This document shows, one piece after another, positions 56,745-64,000 of a stretch of 64,000 bases of DNA. Within the stretch, counting starts at the first letter, position 1, and every line of letters starts with the position of its first letter. Source of the DNA: Alisma plantago-aquatica. Its lineage: Eukaryota; Streptophyta; Magnoliopsida; Alismatales; Alismataceae. The position numbers and the translations under genes are program-made. A model generated the notes under the pieces. The model ran no database searches, was not told the DNA's origin, and was given only the letters and a program-made list of their open reading frames with translations. The stretch spans positions 889,899,835 through 889,963,834 of the forward strand of contig OY856410.1 of the NCBI GenBank assembly GCA_963693085.1, read 5' to 3'.

Positions 56745-59700
56745 TCCTTCCCCTCTTATAAGAATTTTGTCCTCAAAATTCCATCAAGAAAACAAACAGT
56801 TCCGGATAAGCCTTTCATACGTCCATCAGGGCTACCATGTGGCTTCACCCCTTTCCATGGTGCTTCCCAAGAACCTTCATTATCTCATTTTCTTCCATCT
56901 GAGTTCTTTCTTACCTTGGTATATCATACCCTCATAGGTGACTCAGGACATTTCAGCCTCTCAAAAGCTGAATAGGTTCAAGGCTCAGCACATGCTTGGG
57001 TACCTCAAATAGTACTCTAGATCGGACTCATGGAACACATTATTCATCATGTTATCCTGAGGGGTAAGGCTAAACACAACCATCTCCACCAATCCATCTC
57101 AAATGGACCCATATATCGGGGACTCAGCTTTCTCAAATGTAGCTTAGAGGGGTCGGATTTTCACATCACATATTCTGCCATAGTGAACTGCATGTTAGTC
57201 TGCTTTGCATCAACTCATGACTCATGTCACCACTGGGCTCTCTCTCTCAGTCATTGCATGATCAAAGTAACTTCATCTGCACACACTGTGGTTCTTTTTT
57301 GACCTTCGTGAGGCCTCTTTCACCAACATCATCTTAATGAAGTGGTGACCAACACAACCTCCCTATATAACTTCTCGCATCCTGATAAAGGCCATGGTGG
57401 TTAACATCTCATCTTAAGAACTGTCTCTTTGTATCACCCTGAATGAGCACACATGCTCTCATCAGACCCTTTAGTCTGGATCATACTAACCATTAGTGTG
57501 GGGTGCTAAACTGTACTAACATCGAGTTCTTCAAGTTTCTACTTCCACCTCATGGGAGTGAACCTTTAGGTCATACTCAAGAACTTTTGAACTCGCATCA
57601 TGGTGTAGTTGAACCATCTTCCTCTCTTAAGTAGTTCAACCGAATTTGTCCCTTGATAGTACTCCTTTCCTTCTCCTGTCATCTAGGTAGGGTGATCTAC
57701 TATAACCCATATTGCATCTTGACCTTCTATGGTCTAAGGAAGATTTACCACCACATCCATAGTGGTGCACTCCCTTTCCTTCTCGAGGATTCTTTAACCT
57801 TAAAGTCAAAGCACTGGGTTACTGGTGTTCATCCTTCACCCCTGGCTTGCATGGTCACCTATCACCTGCAACTTTCATATCAAGCAGCCAAAGTGCTACT
57901 ATCACTTACTATCTTTGTAGTATCACAGTGTTTGGTGATCTTAAAACCATGATCTCCTGTATGTCATGATTCCTCAAGCTTGATACCTCGGAAACCCTAA
58001 ACCACTCTCATCAGGGTTTCATCACTTTCCTTTCCAAAGAAGTACATTTGGGATTCTACCACCATCCTTTCATTTCACCACAGACTAGGCTGGCTAACCA
58101 ACAATCATTAACCACTATTGATACATCTGGATGTTATCCAAACTTATATCTTTTCTCAACTTAAGTCCTAGCAACCTCAACTTCTTCTAGCTTCTAGCTA
58201 AACTAGGCACTATATCTCAACCAGAGCATTCATTACCACTTCTTATCCTTAGGTGTTAGGTAACATACACCTCCATGTATTATACTTATCATCTCATCTC
58301 AAACTCTAAGTCTATCTTCATCAAGAAGCTCTGAGCTCATCCTCATTGTGATCAAACTCAACCTTGTTTAACTTGCAAATTCCACATAGCTCCTGATAAA
58401 ACATCCTCATAAGCTGACTACACTACTTCTCTTAGTGTTTGCGAACCATCCATGTATCATTCACTCCACCAAGGTATGTTATCCTCTCTGTAGCAACGTC
58501 TCAACTCACACCATCCTTATCCTTGGTGTATGGCATGCGTACTGTCCTATCTCTCACTCCCATAATAAGAGGAAATAAGCATTTGGATGCAGTCCAAATA
58601 CAGAGTTCTTCCTATTCCAAGAGTAGAGATGGTACATCCCACCTTGCCAGTACACCTTGAAATCTGAGTTGAAATGTGCCACACATGTCTCGTCATCACA
58701 ATCATCCCGATATCAAAGTTACTTCCAAGGAAAGATGGTCTCAAACCTACTTGGGTCACCACACAATTCTTGGTCATCTCCTCTAGGTCTATAGGGTGCC
58801 GGCACTTTTGGGGTCATCCCGTTTCCCTTATGCATCCAGAGAGTGCCCTACTCATCTGCCCTTTGGGTCTCATGAGTTCATGAAGGTGATCAATCTCCTA
58901 ACCCATGGCCCTCAGACAATTATAGTTGTTACCTCCCGATCCTATAGTCATGTGAAACTAGGGAATTAGACAACTCCTTCTTCCATCGGTCTTATCCCTA
59001 CCTGACCCTAGGATAGACTTAGGATTCCGTTATAGTACATGTCCAACTTAGAACCTTACCCAATCCTTCATCATCTCTCTCTACATTCATGACTGACTTT
59101 CATCCCTTCATAGGAGTCATGGCAACCTGCCTACCTTGGTCAGGCCCCATTCCGGTTACCTCCATGGTAACACATCCACATGCACTTAGAGATGGCTATC
59201 TATGGGTTTACAGGTTCATTCTCATACCATGTACTTTTCACCTAGCTTCTCAAGATCATCTAAAACCTCTTTAGGTTACCTCAAAACTGACAAAACTGGT
59301 ATACACCCTACAAAAGGGTCCCTCTCCCAGGATGGGAGGAAACTACACCCTGATAACCGCAGTCACAAATGTCCTTATGCTTAGGGTATGCATCCACATG
59401 AGCATGCTTAGCCCTAGCAAGCTACTAAGGCACAAGAAGACACTTACCAAACCATGCTAGGTCACACTTGTTCTCATCCTCAACATTAGACCAACTTAGT
59501 TGTGAGGTGTTCGTCAAACATACCCTTAACTTAAGGGGTTTCCTTTACCTCTACACATGAGGAGTACCATGCTCAAGACTATAGAGACTCAAATCTCATC
59601 ATGAGCATTGGATGCATTGCTTCCCCTCTTAGGCCTAGGAACCTTAGGTTCACCTTTGGGTGTCCAACTGTATGTTCAAACTCTTGACCATGAATCAAGC

Positions 59701-61108
59701 ATGAATAAGGCATGACATGCACTTCCATGATCCTTCTACTCGAGCAACACTTCGGAGTTTAGTCCTCTTCCAGGACAACCAACTAGGTATAAAGCCTCAC
59801 AACTGGTTACTTAAACCTCCCCAGGGTCTAAAGCACTCTTTATCTCATCCAGTAGGTAATCACTTATACCATAGGTACTAGAAGCATCAACCTCCCTCTA
59901 GGGTTTGGTTCCTCTAAAGGCAGCCAAGATATCATTAGCCTTCAGGGATCGAGTATGAGGCAACCTCTATCATCCACTTAGGTCGCATCATCCTCCACTC
60001 CCCATTGTTCCTCATGTCTTAGAATCTAAGCTTCCAACCTTTTTGCTTGGGTCTTGCTTTCTCTCTCCAAAGATAACTCCACATCTAGTCGTCCTACTAT
60101 AGGTCCTTTCTCCATGAAGGATCAAGCTCACAAGCATACCCCTATGTGGGTGAAGCCTATGCTCAACCTTATGTTTGCTCATGATTATCCATAGCCCCTT
60201 ATGCTTATCTCATAAGCCATCCATCCTGTCCTTCTTGCCTCAGTTTTAACTTACTGCTCATGATACTGAAGCACTCTGGGTGCAATCTATACCCTACTTG
60301 CCTAAGCCCATAGCGTATTTATAGGTTCTCCTCTGACCTCATCCATGGAGGAGCTATCCTCTGCTCTAACATGCATGACCCTCTCCAGGGCTGGGTCACC
60401 AAAGGTACTAGGTCATCTAACCTCTTATGGCATCCCAAAGGCATGTCCAACCAAACACTTGGTCAACCATGACATCTAACTCATCATGTCTTCTTTCTCT
60501 CTAACCTTCACTTAGGGTTAGGGTTATCCTCATCCTCAAAGGATGTGCTAGTTCTCTACTTTTAATGGAGATCTCTACCTCCAAGACTAACTTTCTTTAC
60601 TTATCATCCTGACAAGGAGGTCTATCCTCAGGTCTCTCCTGAGGGCAATGACAACTCATGTCATACAACCTAAGCATGTATCTATTCTTTGGTTTGCGCT
60701 TAATCTATTAAGCTTATCTCCGTGACATCTTATTTACATGCTTTTCATTAATTTGGTGGAGGATTCCTTAGACCTTATTAACCTTACCCATACCTCAAGA
60801 GGGTGAGGAGAAGAGAGGAAACCCTAATCCTTAAGGTCCTTAACAAAATTTGAGTTGAGAAGGGATGAACAAGATGAGAGAGTCCTAAAGGTATGTTATT
60901 TCGAGTCATATCCAAGACATCGGCTAGGCAGTCACACAATCCAGGAGTCCTCGTATTCCGACTAGCGGTGCAGAGGAAAATATTGCCAGCCCCCGGACAT
61001 GATCCTTTTCTAGACACCTCAGTCTTTCGGACAATCCTCTAATAACTCCCTTAGTTCTATGGAATTTGTAAAATTTAATAATTATTAAATATTAAGTGGG
61101 GAACCTAT
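56745..61108 (-). other. Element B internal region, no intact ORF
   Basis: Homologous to 15398-19819 of element A. No long frame on the coding strand; + strand frames are accidental. Apart from the integrase trace at its left end, nothing is recognisable. Confidence 0.75.
56760..57040 (-). pseudogene. Degenerate integrase C-terminus / chromodomain trace of element B
   Basis: On the - strand a VFHESDLEYYLRY block (57038-57001), a Glu/Lys-rich block with KKELRWKK, a degraded VLWxxHH-like site and a YPELFVFLMEF block (about 56808-56780) follow one another in broken frames. Same order as in element A and as expected for the integrase end before the 3' LTR. Confidence 0.62.
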
Positions 61109-61120
61109 GCTCTGATACCA
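61109..61120 (-). other. Primer-binding site of element B (initiator Met tRNA)
   Basis: TGGTATCAGAGC on the - strand, a perfect match, two bases inside the right LTR. Confidence 0.95.
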
Positions 61121-61122
61121 AT

Positions 61123-61820
61123 TGTAACGACCCTGCCTCCCGGTAACCCCCAATTAAGGGAGACCCAAAGATCAAGACCGTTATTCAATTAACATGATCA
61201 AAGGTTCAACAAATAATCAATAATAATTATGAAATTCTACTAACTAACTGGAATTTGGTACAAAATTAAAACTTTACTTACCTTTGAAAACTTTGGAAAT
61301 CTATCTATCCAGAGCTTGAATCATTCTATCTAATCCTCCTTGCACTTTATTTCTTATTTCCACAATCTGTCACTTTACTGTTTGTTCATTCAATTGTTGT
61401 TCCTAAAACACCGACAAACAAAAGGTCAGTCAGTATATCGAAATATACTGGTATGTGGGGACAACCAAAATCTTGCAAATATGGCTAACAATTTAATAAT
61501 CACAATCAAATTATTTAACAAGCCACTTTACATTTTCAATGTGTCATTCTCCACCGCTTTTGCCCTAACCCTGGCATACCCCTCTAGGGTTTCTCTCTTG
61601 CCATTGACTTAAGGCCACCTTCTCAATCCCGAGCTTGGTGCCTGGGAGTCACCTCTCTTGGTGCTCCATAGTCATGCATCATAGACCACCTTCTCATTCC
61701 CGAGCTTGGTGTCTGGGGTCACCTCTCATGGTGCCCATTGGTCTACCCTCCTGGGCCTGACCTTTATGGCATCTTCCATCAGGGTGGCATGTAGGTGCGA
61801 GAATTCACACACACACACAC

Positions 61821-61863
<43 letters not shown>

Positions 61864-64000
61864 CCGTGATATCCATAGTGACTTTATAGTTGCAGTATGA
61901 ACATCCAAACAGTTTAGATTGCATTCAATGCGAGGAAACATTCGAAAAACCCTCTCGAAACTAATGCGATTAATCATAATTAACCACACACCTGGTCTAT
62001 AGCAACTTGATTGTCCAAGTAATAAGGATAAAGAACAAGCAACAAGCAATCAACAATATCCTAAAATTAATGCATGGGATCCAAGTGTTATAGTTTATCC
62101 AGAACATTCTAAAGCTAGACTTGGATTCCACTTTAGGCTTTCTAGACCACATTAGGGTTTTATTAGGGTTTTTTCCTTCATAATGCTTTTATCATATTAA
62201 ATGCTCTCTTAGTTCATAAACCCTAATTTCAACATCATAAGCCCAATTAAAGTCAATTATTTCTCTTTTATACCAAAACTACCATCTTTATCCTTTTAAG
62301 TTATTTCAAGGTCATTAGACTCAATTATCACCTTTAGTTTCTTTCGGATTAACAACTCATAATTCATTATGATCTAATTCACTATGAATGTTATTTATCA
62401 TTAATTCTACCTTTCATCCACTAGGAAACCCTAATTTCCACATTAAGGGTATTTATCCACAAATTAGGAACTTTAATGCTCGAAATAGCTTATACTCATG
62501 AAAACTCAGCTCTATACATGAAATCAAATAATTAAAGCCTTTAATAGTCCTAATGACCAACATTAGGGTTTCAAGGCCCATTAAGCATATTTATGCACAT
62601 GAACTCTCAATTAAACTAATTATGTACAAAGGTCATCATTAACATTGTAACAGTTTCTATTACTTAATTTCGTCATGAATTTAACCATTGACTTCAATTA
62701 GGGTTCCTAACATGATTTCAAAGCACTTTTCCTTACTTTAGCATATTTTGTATATAGGAACAAAATCAGATTCTAAAAGTATTTTTATTGCATTCTACAC
62801 GTTCTCCTGATCAATTTTCATATTTTGTACATTTCCATCAGATCAACCAATCTTTAGATAGGAATTTAGCAAAATTTTACCTTTTTGGACCAATTGGAGC
62901 GTGCCACGTTGCTCGACTCCATGCAACACGCTCAAAGAGATTATAATCGAATTATTGTTTTGCTCTTGGTAAGTTAAGTGCTCTTTCAGCCCACGAGGGG
63001 CAAAACGGTCCAGCGTCTCCCTTCCTTCTTAAACCTCATGACAGTCTGTTGTTGTCACCCTAGCAACAAATTGTGTCACCTCTCCTTCCTTCTCTACACC
63101 CCGCCGGCCTCCGGTGATGCCTCCCTCACCTCCGGTGCCCTTCCCCGCACCCGACCATGCTCCGGTTGATGATCTGGACGGCCGGGTGCAGGAGCACTGG
63201 CCTATGACCCGCGGCCAGGCTGCAGATCTACTGCAAACACCACGTGAGATCGTGTGCCTGGGGACGATAGATTAATCGTCCAGGGTTGTCGTGGGAGTAT
63301 TGGGCTTCCGTTGCGCCTCCTTCTCGTCCTCTTGTTGCTCCATGATAGAGTCACATTCAAGGGTTAGGGTTTGTATGAAGAAGAAGAAGAAGAATAGGAG
63401 AGAGGGGTGCATGGGGTCCTTCTTGAACTCGACCCTAGCTCTACCCCTTTATATAGGGGTGGGAAATTGGAGCCTTATGTTGTCTTATTCATGACTCAAA
63501 GAGTCCTTTTCCAAGTAGGAAATTAATTCCTTCAATGAGAAGTAATCCTTCTCTCTCTTCTTAATCCTTTTGATATTCTCTATTATATATATAAATTCAA
63601 AAATCCTTGCCATTAATCTCTTTATTCTTGCTTTTTAAACCATTGGCATGAATTTCTATTTTCCTTTAGTAGAAACTATTTCCTTTTTTTGCAATACCAC
63701 ATAATCCATTAATAATATATTCACATTATATTCTTATTTTCTTTTATAGGTATTTTCTCTTTCCTCTTTCTTCATTGGGACTCCTTGGATCCCAAGAAAC
63801 TCTATTATTTCGAAATCCTTTTTATTGGATGCTCATTATCCTTCTAGATGCATCTAAATACATTATTTCACATTATCTTATTTATTTCTCATTAAAATAC
63901 CTCTTTTTGAGGATTTCTCTTAATTTCTCTTTTATTTTCCTCATGGGAGTTCCTCTTAACATTAGGAATCCTTGGGATACGAAATCCCACCAAGGATAAC
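61123..64000 (-). repeat. Element B right (5') LTR, incomplete at window end
   Basis: Starts TGTAACGACC and matches 45899-48750 closely. It contains the CA/TA microsatellite and a TATA-like site near 63447-63455. The last few hundred bases of the LTR lie beyond the window. Confidence 0.92.
61806..61862. repeat. (CA)n(TA)n microsatellite in element B right LTR
   Basis: Nine CA units (61806-61823) followed by an AT/TA tract to 61862. The sister LTR has only a short run at 46582-46595. Confidence 0.95.

Larger units (their letters stand above)
45899..64000 (-). mobile_element. Ty3/gypsy LTR retrotransposon, chromovirus-like, element B (right end beyond window)
   Basis: Same architecture and orientation as element A. 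The left LTR is 45899-48924 plus 56520-56744 (interrupted by a CACTA transposon), the internal region is 56745-61122 and the right LTR runs from 61123 past the window edge. The termini are TGTAACG...TTGTAACA in + strand view. The primer site is at 61109-61120. It belongs to a related but distinct subfamily of element A: internal and LTR sequences align with clear divergence. The target duplication cannot be checked because the right end is outside the window. Confidence 0.9.

Overview
The window looks like heterochromatic, AT-rich nuclear DNA from a flowering plant. It is almost entirely nested transposable elements: Sirevirus-like copia, chromovirus-like and Athila-like gypsy, an RNase H-bearing LINE and an En/Spm (CACTA) transposon. 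I cannot name the species, and I see no host single-copy gene and no tRNA or rRNA gene. Coding remnants are broken by stops or frameshifts. The CACTA transposon carries the best-preserved multi-exon gene.

The oldest layer is low-complexity DNA (1-4089), a decayed reverse-transcriptase-like open frame on the + strand, and further relic sequence up to 45898. The RT frame is cut into three pieces (4090-5162, 34757-35113, 42435-43320). Its similarity resumes across each interruption, which independently supports the ends of the two elements that split it. They are a copia element (5163-34756, - strand, flanked by ATCAC/ACCAC) and a gag-only gypsy-type element (35114-42434, + strand, flanked by CATGT/CATGC). 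An Athila-like gag-protease relic and two adjacent long hairpins follow at 44430-45822.

The copia element was itself hit twice. A chromovirus-like gypsy element (element A, 5295-23154, - strand, target duplication CTAGT) sits in its 3' LTR. A 5'-truncated LINE (30152-31408, + strand, 14-bp duplication) sits between gag and protease. Element A in turn carries, in its left LTR, an Athila-like gag-protease element (7153-13918, target duplication GTACC) that has only one recognisable LTR.

A second chromovirus-like element (element B, 45899 to beyond the window, - strand) lies on the right. Its left LTR is interrupted by a 7.6-kb CACTA transposon (48925-56519, target duplication AGA). The CACTA element has hairpin-rich subterminal repeats, a truncated TNP2-like transposase and a 12-exon transposase-accessory gene with a Ulp1-type protease module. 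That gene splices to 758 codons with a single internal stop.

Several insertions can be checked against an uninterrupted relative inside the window: the sister LTR for the copia and Athila-like cases, and the homologous LTRs of element A for the CACTA case. Inferred order: RT-like locus first, then copia, then chromovirus element A, then the Athila-like insertion; separately, element B and then CACTA. Splice sites, domain names and family assignments come from reading the sequence and from knowledge of these families, not from searches.
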